Shown in pieces: positions 1-6,592 of a stretch of 14,550 bases of DNA. The notes beneath the pieces are model-generated. The model made no database searches. It saw only the letters and a list, made by a program, of their open reading frames with translations, and had not been told where the DNA came from. A program made the translations under genes and the position numbers. Each line of letters starts with the position of its first letter. Position 1 is the first letter of the stretch. The stretch spans positions 1 through 14,550 of the forward strand of contig CANQUY010000033.1 of the NCBI GenBank assembly GCA_947627125.1, in the 5' to 3' direction. Source of the DNA: an uncultured Clostridia bacterium (GTDB lineage Bacteria; Bacillota; Clostridia; Christensenellales; Borkfalkiaceae).

Positions 1-72
1 GCCGCAGTTTCCGAGAATGAGTGCAATGATAAGGACCCAAAGGCAGCTGTTGCCGTTAGAACAGGTATTCAT
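1..72 (-). CDS. Small Cys-rich hydrophobic peptide, N-terminal part (partial, runs off left edge)
   Basis: Read on the minus strand, an ATG at 72-70 opens a frame with no stop up to the window edge. It encodes 24 residues, starting MNTCSNGNSCLWVL and continuing as a hydrophobic stretch (LIIALILGNCG). An excellent ribosome binding site, AAGGAGG at 86-80, lies 7 bases upstream of the ATG, which is the main support for a real gene. A short Asn/Cys/Gly-rich head, then one membrane-like segment and further Cys and Gly, is a pattern known from tiny uncharacterised proteins of Clostridia. Their function is not established and I assign none. The gene is divergent from the ECF-coaX-hom operon. I could not find a clear promoter for it between 87 and 180. 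The C-terminal end is outside the window. Confidence 0.72.
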   Translation of the reverse strand, partial: MNTCSNGNSCLWVLIIALILGNCG

Positions 73-180
73 GGTTTTTCCTCCTTGTCGGGCGCGTCAT
101 ATGTATTTTTTCCTTCGCGCCTGTATACTAAATGATATGTGGAGGAGCCGAAATTTGTTCCCGCAAACAGATTCATTTAG

Positions 181-209
181 TTGCCAAACACAAAACATTT
201 TGATATAAT
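181..209 (+). promoter_or_regulatory. Sigma-A type promoter of the ECF-coaX-hom operon
   Basis: A -35 box TTGCCA (181-186, 5 of 6 to consensus) is followed after exactly 17 bases by a perfect -10 box TATAAT (204-209). Transcription would start near 216, giving a leader of about 110 bases before the first gene at 327. No other good promoter is visible upstream of this operon. Confidence 0.8.
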
Positions 210-223
210 GAATACATGCGTAC

Positions 224-267
224 CTCTCGGCGAACGACACCTTTCGGGCCGTATCGCCATCTGAGAG
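224..267 (+). ncRNA. Structured 5' leader hairpin upstream of the ECF gene, class unknown
   Basis: The leader transcribed from the promoter at 181-209 can fold into a long stem. CTCTC (224-228) pairs with GAGAG (263-267), and GGCGA (229-233) pairs with TCGCC (254-258), with an ATCT bulge at 259-262. A weaker inner hairpin is possible around 235-252. A short T run follows at about 280-285, roughly a dozen bases after the stem, so it is a poor terminator as it stands. The structure could be a cis-regulatory element for vitamin or CoA metabolism. I do not recognise it as a known riboswitch class, and base pairing alone does not prove function. Confidence 0.4.
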
Positions 268-326
268 CGCAAATACAATTTTTTCTACGGATATTCCTGA
301 CGGAAATCCGATGGAGGTAACTGAAT

Positions 327-1025
327 ATGGTTCGTTTCAAGAACTGGCTTTCGGCGAAAAATATCGCCTACTTTGCGGTGCTTCTCGCCCTCGTCATCGT
401 GTTGCAAGTCTGGGCAAGTGCAATCCCCGTGGGGCAGAATGGGGCAACGTTGAACTTTTCCCTGATTCCCATTGTGCTCGGCGCGATTCTTTTGGGCCCC
501 GTCGGCGGCGCGTTTTTGGGTTTTGCATGCGGCGTTGTCGTGCTCATTCAGGTCATCATCATGACGGGAAACCCGTTCTATCTCGCAATTTGGACGAATT
601 CGCCTGTAGTCACGACGTTTACCTGTATTCTTAAGACTACGGTCGCAGGGCTTGTTGCAGGGATCTGCTATCGGCTCATTTCCAAAAAGAATAAACTCGT
701 TGCGGTCTTTGTTTCGTCTGCGGTCGTCCCCGTCATCAATACGGGCCTGTTTATTCTCGGGTGTTTGTGCATGTCGGGTACGATTGCCGATTTCGGCGGA
801 GAGCTCGGCAGTGCAGGGGAGATTTTTGTCTATATCCTTGTCGCTCTTGTTTCCTTTAATTTTTTCATCGAGCTTGGTATTAACCTCGTGCTTTCTCCTG
901 CGATTCACAGAGTCGTGGTCATTGTGGAAAAGAAACTTTCCACAAAGAAGAAGGTCACGGATGGAACCGACAATGAGGATACACAAGAGGCGCAGACTTT
1001 ACCTAAAACGGAGAAATTATCTTGA
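327..1025 (+). CDS. ECF transporter S component (substrate-binding membrane subunit), possibly for pantothenate
   Basis: This 232-residue protein is mostly hydrophobic, with about six membrane segments between residues 12 and 200 and a charged, Lys/Glu-rich cytoplasmic tail (about 201-232). The pattern fits energy-coupling factor S components: a short basic N-terminus, then a first helix, a polar segment (PVGQNGATLNFS, about 34-45) that would lie near the substrate pocket, and a Gly-rich second region (about 52-70). S components capture a vitamin and use a shared ECF module (EcfA/EcfA'/EcfT). That module is not encoded here, as is usual for group II systems. The start has GGAGG at 313-317, 9 bases upstream. 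The stop overlaps the start of coaX by 4 bases, so the two are translationally coupled. The pantothenate specificity is inferred only from that neighbour; another vitamin is possible. Confidence 0.8.
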   Translation: MVRFKNWLSAKNIAYFAVLLALVIVLQVWASAIPVGQNGATLNFSLIPIVLGAILLGPVGGAFLGFACGVVVLIQVIIMTGNPFYLAIWTNSPVVTTFTCILKTTVAGLVAGICYRLISKKNKLVAVFVSSAVVPVINTGLFILGCLCMSGTIADFGGELGSAGEIFVYILVALVSFNFFIELGINLVLSPAIHRVVVIVEKKLSTKKKVTDGTDNEDTQEAQTLPKTEKLS

Positions 1026-1801
1026 TCATCTGCATAGACGTAGGGAATTCCAACATAAAATATGCCGTGTTCGATGGGGACGAGCCCCGCTTCACCTTCC
1101 GCGTCGCGACCGATCTCAAAAAGACGTCCGATGAATACGGCGTGCAGCTCATCACCATGCTGCATGTCAACAGGGTGGAGAAAGGGGAGATCACGGGGGG
1201 AATTTTGTCCTCCGTCGTTCCCTCGCTCGACTATACGATCCTGCACATGTTGCGGATCTACTTCGGCATTTCGCCCAAGCAGGTCGCTGCCGGGCTCAAA
1301 ACGGGGCTGAAAATGCGGGCGGACAACGCGAAGGAGGTCGGCGCGGACCGTATCGTCAACAACGTTGCCGCGATCAAACAGTACGGAGCCGAACGGCCGA
1401 TCGTCATCGTCGATTTCGGCACGGCGACGACATTCAACATTCTCAAAGACGGGGAATTCATCGGCGGCGTCATTGCCCCGGGCATCAAGGGCTCGCTCGA
1501 CAGCCTCGTTTCTGGCACCGCAAAATTGCCCCGCGTGGAGATCGAGGCGCCCAAGAGCGTCATTGCGACGAATACCGTCACCAACATGCAGGCGGGCATC
1601 GTGTTCGGCTTTGCGGGACTTGTGGAATACATTATCAAGCGCATCAAGCGGGAACTCGGCGAAACGCCCCTGACGATCGCGACGGGCGGCTTTTCGGAAG
1701 TCATCGCCAAGGAAACCAAGTGCATTGACGTCATCGACAGAATGTTGACGCTCAACGGATTGAAATATTTATACGATATGAACTCGGAGGAAGGGAAATG
1801 A
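1022..1801 (+). CDS. coaX: Type III pantothenate kinase
   Basis: CoaX phosphorylates pantothenate with ATP, the first step of coenzyme A synthesis, in the cytoplasm. The 259-residue length is usual for the family. Motifs visible in order are the phosphate-binding DVGNSN (residues 6-11), EVGADR (105-110) with the likely catalytic Asp109, and DFGTATT (131-137) followed by GGVIAPGI, as expected of this ASKHA-fold enzyme. The start is a TTG at 1022 that overlaps the ECF stop codon (TTGA, 4 bases). It places the conserved DVGNSN at its usual distance from the N-terminus. The stop overlaps the ATG of hom by 4 bases (ATGA). Type III enzymes are generally not feedback-inhibited by CoA, so control may lie in uptake or in the operon leader; that last point is inference. 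Confidence 0.95.
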   Translation: MIICIDVGNSNIKYAVFDGDEPRFTFRVATDLKKTSDEYGVQLITMLHVNRVEKGEITGGILSSVVPSLDYTILHMLRIYFGISPKQVAAGLKTGLKMRADNAKEVGADRIVNNVAAIKQYGAERPIVIVDFGTATTFNILKDGEFIGGVIAPGIKGSLDSLVSGTAKLPRVEIEAPKSVIATNTVTNMQAGIVFGFAGLVEYIIKRIKRELGETPLTIATGGFSEVIAKETKCIDVIDRMLTLNGLKYLYDMNSEEGK

Positions 1802-3075
1802 AAAAGGTGGGAGTTGCGATCCTCGGCTTGGGGGTCGTCGGCGGCGGAACTTACAAAATTCTGACGGAGCACAGGCAGTTTTACCGTGACACACAGAACG
1901 TTGACATAGAAGTCGTCACGGTGCTCGAGAGGGACAAGGGGCGTTTTGAAACGCTCGGGGTTCCGCAGGAGCTTGTCGCTAAAAATGTCTTTGAGGTCGT
2001 TTCAAATCCCGACGTCAATATCGTTGTGGAGTGCCTCGGCGGCATTACGGAGGCAAGGGGCTACGTTCTCGACGCTCTCAACGCGGGCAAGACGGTTGTC
2101 ACGTCCAACAAGGAGCTCTTCTGCAAGTACTCCCACGAGCTTGAACGCGCCGCAAAGCGCACGAACGCGGGGCTCTATTTCGAGGCGAGCTGCGTCGGCG
2201 GCGTTCCCATCATCAGAACGCTTCTTGACGGCGTGCAGGCCAACCATATCTCCTCCATTCAGGGGATCATCAACGGCACCACGAATTATATTTTGACCCG
2301 CATGTCGAAGGACGGCATGAGCTATGAGGACGCACTCGCCGAGGCAAAGAAACTCGGCTATGCGGAGGCGGACCCCACGGCAGACGTCGAGGGATTCGAC
2401 GCCGCCTATAAACTCTCCATTCTCTCCTCGCTCGCTTTCCACACGAAAGTCCCGTTCGCCAAGGTGTTCCGCGAGGGCATCTCGGGCATTTCCCACGAGG
2501 ATATCGCCAACGGCAACGGCCTCGGCTATACGCTCAAGCTCCTCGCCGTCGGGAAACAGACCGACCGCGGGATCGAAGTCCGCGTTCACCCCACATTTGT
2601 CAAGAACGGTCACCCGCTCGCAGGCGTGGACGAAAGTTTTAATGCCGTATTCCTCACGGGGGATTCTGTGGGAGAGGTCATGCTCTACGGCAAGGGTGCG
2701 GGGGAACTTCCCACGGGCAGCGCGATCGTTTCCGATATCATCTATGCCGCAACGCACGAGGGAAGCAGATATTCCACCTTCAAGAACAACGCCACGGCGG
2801 ATAAGGACGTCAAGTTCGTTTCCGATTTTGAGAGCGCGTACTATCTCCGCCTCACCGTGACCGACCGTGCAGGCGCCCTCGCAAAGCTCGCGGCTCTGTT
2901 TGCAAAGAACAACATTTCCATCGTGGAACTTCTGCAGAAGTCCTGCGGGGAGGACAGCGCAACGGTCGTGCTCGTCACCCATACGACGCACGAAACGGCC
3001 GTCAAAAACGCCATTGCCCGCATCAACGGCTCGGACGTCGCAAAGGTCGAATCCGTCATTCGGGTGCTCTCTTAA
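1798..3075 (+). CDS. hom: Homoserine dehydrogenase with C-terminal ACT domain
   Basis: Hom reduces aspartate semialdehyde to homoserine with NAD(P)H, the entry step to threonine and methionine. The protein has 425 residues, typical of the long monofunctional form. An N-terminal Rossmann fold has the Gly-rich loop GLGVVGGG (10-17). The catalytic domain carries NGTTNYIL and the family signature around GYAEADPTADVEGFDAAYK, with Asp201 and Lys205 in the positions of the catalytic Asp and Lys. An ACT domain occupies about residues 341-425 and usually mediates feedback inhibition by threonine. The gene is last in the ECF-coaX-hom operon, coupled to coaX by an ATGA overlap, and a terminator follows 12 bases after the stop. 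Its link with CoA genes may reflect shared dependence on aspartate (via beta-alanine for pantothenate), which is inference. Confidence 0.96.
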   Translation: MKKVGVAILGLGVVGGGTYKILTEHRQFYRDTQNVDIEVVTVLERDKGRFETLGVPQELVAKNVFEVVSNPDVNIVVECLGGITEARGYVLDALNAGKTVVTSNKELFCKYSHELERAAKRTNAGLYFEASCVGGVPIIRTLLDGVQANHISSIQGIINGTTNYILTRMSKDGMSYEDALAEAKKLGYAEADPTADVEGFDAAYKLSILSSLAFHTKVPFAKVFREGISGISHEDIANGNGLGYTLKLLAVGKQTDRGIEVRVHPTFVKNGHPLAGVDESFNAVFLTGDSVGEVMLYGKGAGELPTGSAIVSDIIYAATHEGSRYSTFKNNATADKDVKFVSDFESAYYLRLTVTDRAGALAKLAALFAKNNISIVELLQKSCGEDSATVVLVTHTTHETAVKNAIARINGSDVAKVESVIRVLS

Positions 3076-3087
3076 AATATGAGGAAC

Positions 3088-3113
3088 GGGGCGCATATGC
3101 GCCCCTTATTTTC
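3088..3113 (+). terminator. Rho-independent terminator after hom
   Basis: A perfect 18-base palindrome, GGGGCGCATATGCGCCCC (3088-3105), is followed by a T-rich stretch (TTATTTTCT, 3106-3113 and on). It begins 12 bases after the hom stop and ends only 9 bases before the likely ATG of the next gene. It probably attenuates rather than fully separates the two transcription units. Confidence 0.75.
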
Positions 3114-3114
3114 T

Positions 3115-3975
3115 ATGAAAGCTGTCATACTCATCAATCCATATCTTGCAAAGGAATCGGAATTTTACCAGCCCAACCGCCTCAAAGAGGAGTTTGGGCG
3201 TTTCGGTGTGGCCTGCGACATTCTCCCGAACGTATGGCAAGCGGAGATCCGCGGGGGAGAGATTTCCGAAACGCTCAGCACGACCTATGATATTTGCGTC
3301 TATCTCGACAAGGATAAGTACACCCCGCGCATGTTGGAGAAGCGCGGCATGCGCCTCTTCAACCGTGCCGAGGCGGTGGAACTGTGCGACGACAAAATGT
3401 TGACCCACATTGCTCTCTCGGACTGCGGGATCCCCATGCCGAGGACGGCCGCCGCACCGCTCTGCTATAAAAGCGGGGCAAGGCTCGGCGAATTTCAGAC
3501 GGGACTGCGCTTTCCCATCGTCGTGAAGGAGTGCTACGGCTCCTTCGGGGAACAGGTGTATCTCGCAAGGGATGAAGGGGAACTCTCAGCCCTCCGCGAA
3601 CGGCTGAAATACCGGCCGCATCTCTATCAGGAATTTGTTGAAACGAGTGCGGGCAGAGATGTACGCGTCATCTGTATCGGCGGAAAGGTCATTGCGGCGA
3701 TGAAGCGGACGGCGGAAAACGACTTCCGCTCCAATATCGGGCTCGGCGGAAGGGGGGAGCCCTTTGCGCTCGATGAGGCGGGGAAGGAGCTTTGCGAAAA
3801 GGTTTCGTTCCGATTACATCTCGACTACTGCGGCATCGATCTCCTCTTCGGGGAGGAGGGCTTCCTCGTCTGCGAGGTGAATTCCAACGCCTTTTTCGGC
3901 GGGATCGAGCGCGTCACGGGCGTCAACATTGCCCGCCTCTATGCGGAATATATGCTCAAATGCGTCAAAATTTGA
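3115..3975 (+). CDS. RimK-type ATP-grasp ligase, substrate unknown
   Basis: The protein is an ATP-grasp enzyme, a class that joins a carboxylate (through an acyl phosphate) to an amine or thiol. Counting from the ATG at 3115 (286 residues), the N-terminal domain begins MKAVILINPY. The ATP-binding Lys138 lies in KECYGSFGEQ. The RimK-like signatures DVRV, AAMKR and FRSNIGLGGRG follow, and CEVNSN (253-258) supplies metal-binding Glu254 and Asn256. RimK relatives add glutamate or other amino acids to protein or small-molecule ends; the real substrate cannot be read here. I prefer the start at 3115 because the MKAVILINPY opening is usual for such proteins, but an in-frame ATG at 3079, three bases after the hom stop, would add 12 residues encoded through the terminator hairpin. 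Neither start has a Shine-Dalgarno sequence. The gene is convergent with leuS. Confidence 0.85.
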   Translation: MKAVILINPYLAKESEFYQPNRLKEEFGRFGVACDILPNVWQAEIRGGEISETLSTTYDICVYLDKDKYTPRMLEKRGMRLFNRAEAVELCDDKMLTHIALSDCGIPMPRTAAAPLCYKSGARLGEFQTGLRFPIVVKECYGSFGEQVYLARDEGELSALRERLKYRPHLYQEFVETSAGRDVRVICIGGKVIAAMKRTAENDFRSNIGLGGRGEPFALDEAGKELCEKVSFRLHLDYCGIDLLFGEEGFLVCEVNSNAFFGGIERVTGVNIARLYAEYMLKCVKI

Positions 3976-3990
3976 GCGTTTACACAGTAA

Positions 3991-4006
3991 TATGTGTGAC
4001 ATAATA
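3991..4006. repeat. Short near-palindromic element, copy 1 (TATGTGTGACATAATA)
   Basis: This 16-base stretch matches 15 of 16 positions of 7629-7644. Its core TATGTGTGACATA is a near-palindrome; the second copy, TATGTCTGACATA, is perfect about a central T. It lies just after the ATP-grasp stop and before the shared terminator. It could be an operator-like site, part of a dispersed repeat, or chance. Confidence 0.35.
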
Positions 4007-4020
4007 CTATGCTAATACAA

Positions 4021-4046
4021 AAAACCGCCCGTAATTGGGCGGTTTT
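4021..4046. terminator. Bidirectional terminator between the ATP-grasp gene and leuS
   Basis: AAAACCGCCC (4021-4030) and GGGCGGTTTT (4037-4046) form a perfect 10-base-pair stem with the loop GTAATT. A-rich and T-rich flanks on either side let it act for both convergent genes. It sits 45 bases after the ATP-grasp stop and 26 bases beyond the leuS stop. Confidence 0.92.
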
Positions 4047-4072
4047 GCTATATTCGATTCTATTTCTTTGAA

Positions 4073-6511
4073 TTATCCGACGATGAAGTTGACGAGCCGC
4101 CCGAGGACGACGATACATTTTTTCACCGTCTTTCCCGCGATCTTTTCGGAGATTTCGGGCAATGCCTCAACATATTCCCCGATCTCTTTTTCGGAGAAGG
4201 AAGTGGGGATATTCACGCGGCAGACGATCTTGCTGTTCACCTGCACAGCGTATTCCTTTTCGTCGAGAACGAGCGCGGCGGGATCTTCCTTCGGGAAGGG
4301 CTGTTCAAAGACGAATCCTTTGCCGCCGAGCATTTCCCAGCACTCTTCGCAGAAGTGCGGAGCGCAGGGAGCGAGAAGGAGAATGAGGTCCTTCACGCAG
4401 TCGCGGAAGAGCTGCAAGTTCTTTTCGCCCGCGAGGCCGTCGTATTTGTAGAGCGCGTTGACGAGTTCCATGAGCCGTGCGACGGCGGTGTTGAAGGAGA
4501 ACGCCTCCATGTCCTCCGCCACCCGCCCGATGGTAGAGTTTCGGGTATAGTTGAGCGATTTTTCCTCCTGTCCGAAGGGAAGTTTTTGCGCTTCGGACCC
4601 GATTTCGGCCGCCTTATTGACGAGCTTTTCGACGCGGTCCATAAATCTTGAGATCGCCTTGATGCCGTCGTCGTTCCACGGACCGCCCTCGGTGTAGGAG
4701 AAGCCGAACATGAGGTAGAGCCTGAAGGCGTCCGCGCCATATTCCTTGATATAATCGTCGGGGGAAACGACGTTGCCGTGCGACTTGGACATCCTGTTGC
4801 CGTCGGGACCCAAAATCACGCCCTGATGCACAAGACGCTTGAAGGGTTCATCGAAGTCGAGATAGCCTAAATCGCGGAGCGCTTTCGTGAAGAACCGCGC
4901 ATAGAGAAGGTGCATGCAGGAGTGTTCCGCGCCGCCGACGTAGACGTCCACGGGCAGGAGTTTATCGACCTTTTCACGGGAGAAGGGGGCCTTGTCGTTG
5001 TGGGCGTCCGCATAGCGGAGATAGTACCAGCTCGAGCAGACAAAGGTGTCGAGGGTGTCGGGATCCCTTCTCGCGGGGCCGCCGCACTTGGGGCAGGACG
5101 TGTTCATGAATTTCTCACACTTGGCGAGCGGGGACTTGCCGTCGGGGCGGAATTCCACCTCATAGGGGAGTTTTACGGGCAGATCCTTTTCGGGAACGGG
5201 GACCGCGCCGCATTTTTCACAGTGGATGACGGGGATGGGGGCGCCCCAATAGCGTTGACGGGAAACGAGCCAGTCGCGGAGGCGGTAGTTGATCTTCTTC
5301 CCGCCCTTGCCGAGCGTCGCGATATAGGCGGAGATCTTCTCCCTTGCCTCTTCGCCGACGAGCCCGTCAAACTGCGAGGCGCAGGCCACAATGCCGTCCT
5401 CGGTGAAGGGCAAAACCGTTTCTCCGCCCTGTTTTTCGATCACTTTCACGATGGGGAGGCCATATTTTGTCGCAAAGGCGAAATCTCTCTCGTCGTGGGC
5501 GGGAACGGCCATCACTGCTCCCGTGCCATACGAATAGAGGACGTAATCGGCGAGATAGATGGGCACTTTTTTGCCCGTGACGGGGTTGGTGCAGTAGGAA
5601 CCTGTAAATACTCCCGTCTTTTCGCGTGTGGAGGAGAGCCGTTCGATCTCGTTCGCGCGGGAGGCATAGTCGATATAGGCCTCGACGGCCTCTCTCTGTT
5701 CGGGCGTCGTAAGTTTTCTCGCGAGAGGATGTTCGGGGGCGAGGACCACATACGTCACGCCGTACACCGTGTCGCAGCGGGTGGTGTATACCTTGAATGT
5801 GTCGCCGCTTTCGCATGCAAACTCGATTTCGCATCCCGTGGACTTGCCGATCCAATTGCGCTGCATATTCTTCGTCTTTTCGGGCCAATCAAGACTGTTG
5901 AGGCCCGAGAGGAGCTCTTCGGCGTATTCGGTGATCTTAAAGAACCACTGCGTCAGATTCTTGCGGACGACGGGGGTATCGCAGCGTTCGCACTTGCCGT
6001 CCACGACCTGCTCGTTCGCAAGCACGGTATTGCAGGAGGGGCACCAGTTGACGGGGGCCTCCTTTCTGTATGCGAGCCCCTTCTTATAGAGCTGCAAGAA
6101 CATCCACTGCGTCCACTTATAGTATTCTTCTGTGCACGTCTTGATCTCGGCAGACCAATCGAACATGGCTCCCATGGCGCGGAGCTGGCCCTCCATCGTT
6201 TCGATATTTTTGAGGGTGGAATCCTTGGGGTGGACGCCTGTTTTGATGGCGTAGTTCTCCGCGGGGAGGCCGAATGCATCGAATCCCATCGGCTGAAAGA
6301 CGTTGTATCCCTTCATGCGTTTGAAGCGCGCATAGGAATCGGTGGGGCCGTAATTGTACCAGTGCCCGACGTGAAGTTTTGCGCCGGAGGGATAGGAGAA
6401 CATTTCGAGAACGTAGAGCTTTTCCCGGTCCTTATCCTCGGGGTCAAAGCGGTTGAACTTCGCCGCTTCCCATTTCTCCTGCCATTTCTTTTCGTTTTTT
6501 TTAATATCCAT
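4073..6511 (-). CDS. leuS: Leucyl-tRNA synthetase
   Basis: LeuRS charges tRNA-Leu with leucine and hydrolyses mischarged products. The 812 residues match the usual bacterial length. Class I motifs are HVGH (47-50, the HIGH box) and RMSKS (573-577, the KMSKS box). The CP1 editing domain shows TTRCDT (243-248) and a GTGAVMAVPAHDERD block with Asp340 in the position of the amino-group-binding Asp of the editing site. Cys pairs of zinc-ribbon type occur in the connective regions (CPSCN...CERC; CEKC; CPKC). The start is fixed by AAGGAG 7 bases upstream of the ATG at 6511-6509. A strong promoter lies at 6536-6564, leaving only about 17 bases of leader, so no T-box fits. The gene is divergent from the YtxC-like gene and convergent with the ATP-grasp gene. 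Confidence 0.98.
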   Translation of the reverse strand: MDIKKNEKKWQEKWEAAKFNRFDPEDKDREKLYVLEMFSYPSGAKLHVGHWYNYGPTDSYARFKRMKGYNVFQPMGFDAFGLPAENYAIKTGVHPKDSTLKNIETMEGQLRAMGAMFDWSAEIKTCTEEYYKWTQWMFLQLYKKGLAYRKEAPVNWCPSCNTVLANEQVVDGKCERCDTPVVRKNLTQWFFKITEYAEELLSGLNSLDWPEKTKNMQRNWIGKSTGCEIEFACESGDTFKVYTTRCDTVYGVTYVVLAPEHPLARKLTTPEQREAVEAYIDYASRANEIERLSSTREKTGVFTGSYCTNPVTGKKVPIYLADYVLYSYGTGAVMAVPAHDERDFAFATKYGLPIVKVIEKQGGETVLPFTEDGIVACASQFDGLVGEEAREKISAYIATLGKGGKKINYRLRDWLVSRQRYWGAPIPVIHCEKCGAVPVPEKDLPVKLPYEVEFRPDGKSPLAKCEKFMNTSCPKCGGPARRDPDTLDTFVCSSWYYLRYADAHNDKAPFSREKVDKLLPVDVYVGGAEHSCMHLLYARFFTKALRDLGYLDFDEPFKRLVHQGVILGPDGNRMSKSHGNVVSPDDYIKEYGADAFRLYLMFGFSYTEGGPWNDDGIKAISRFMDRVEKLVNKAAEIGSEAQKLPFGQEEKSLNYTRNSTIGRVAEDMEAFSFNTAVARLMELVNALYKYDGLAGEKNLQLFRDCVKDLILLLAPCAPHFCEECWEMLGGKGFVFEQPFPKEDPAALVLDEKEYAVQVNSKIVCRVNIPTSFSEKEIGEYVEALPEISEKIAGKTVKKCIVVLGRLVNFIVG

Positions 6512-6535
6512 AGTGGGCTCCTTATGATCTCTACT

Positions 6536-6564
6536 ATTTTATAATGGCGGGAAAAAAAAGTCAA
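6536..6564 (-). promoter_or_regulatory. leuS promoter
   Basis: On the minus strand, TTGACT (6564-6559) and TAAAAT (6541-6536) are separated by exactly 17 bases, and each matches 5 of 6 consensus positions. Transcription should start near 6529, about 17 bases upstream of the leuS ATG. Confidence 0.78.
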
Positions 6565-6592
6565 GCTATCCTCATCAATTAAAAATGAAAAA

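Noticed and set aside
17..208. Plus-strand open frame of 63 codons at the left edge
   Set aside because: It has no good binding site, and its sequence crosses the divergent peptide gene and the operon promoter.
285..986. Minus-strand open frame of 233 codons
   Set aside because: It is antisense to the ECF gene; its highly charged Arg/Asp/Asn composition is typical of the complement of a membrane protein gene.
2002..3096. Minus-strand open frame of 364 codons
   Set aside because: It is antisense to hom, starts inside the hom terminator region and shows no protein motifs.
4910..6544. Plus-strand open frame of 544 codons
   Set aside because: It lies antisense to leuS, which has complete synthetase motifs and a promoter. 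Long stop-free antisense frames are expected from the G/C-rich third positions.
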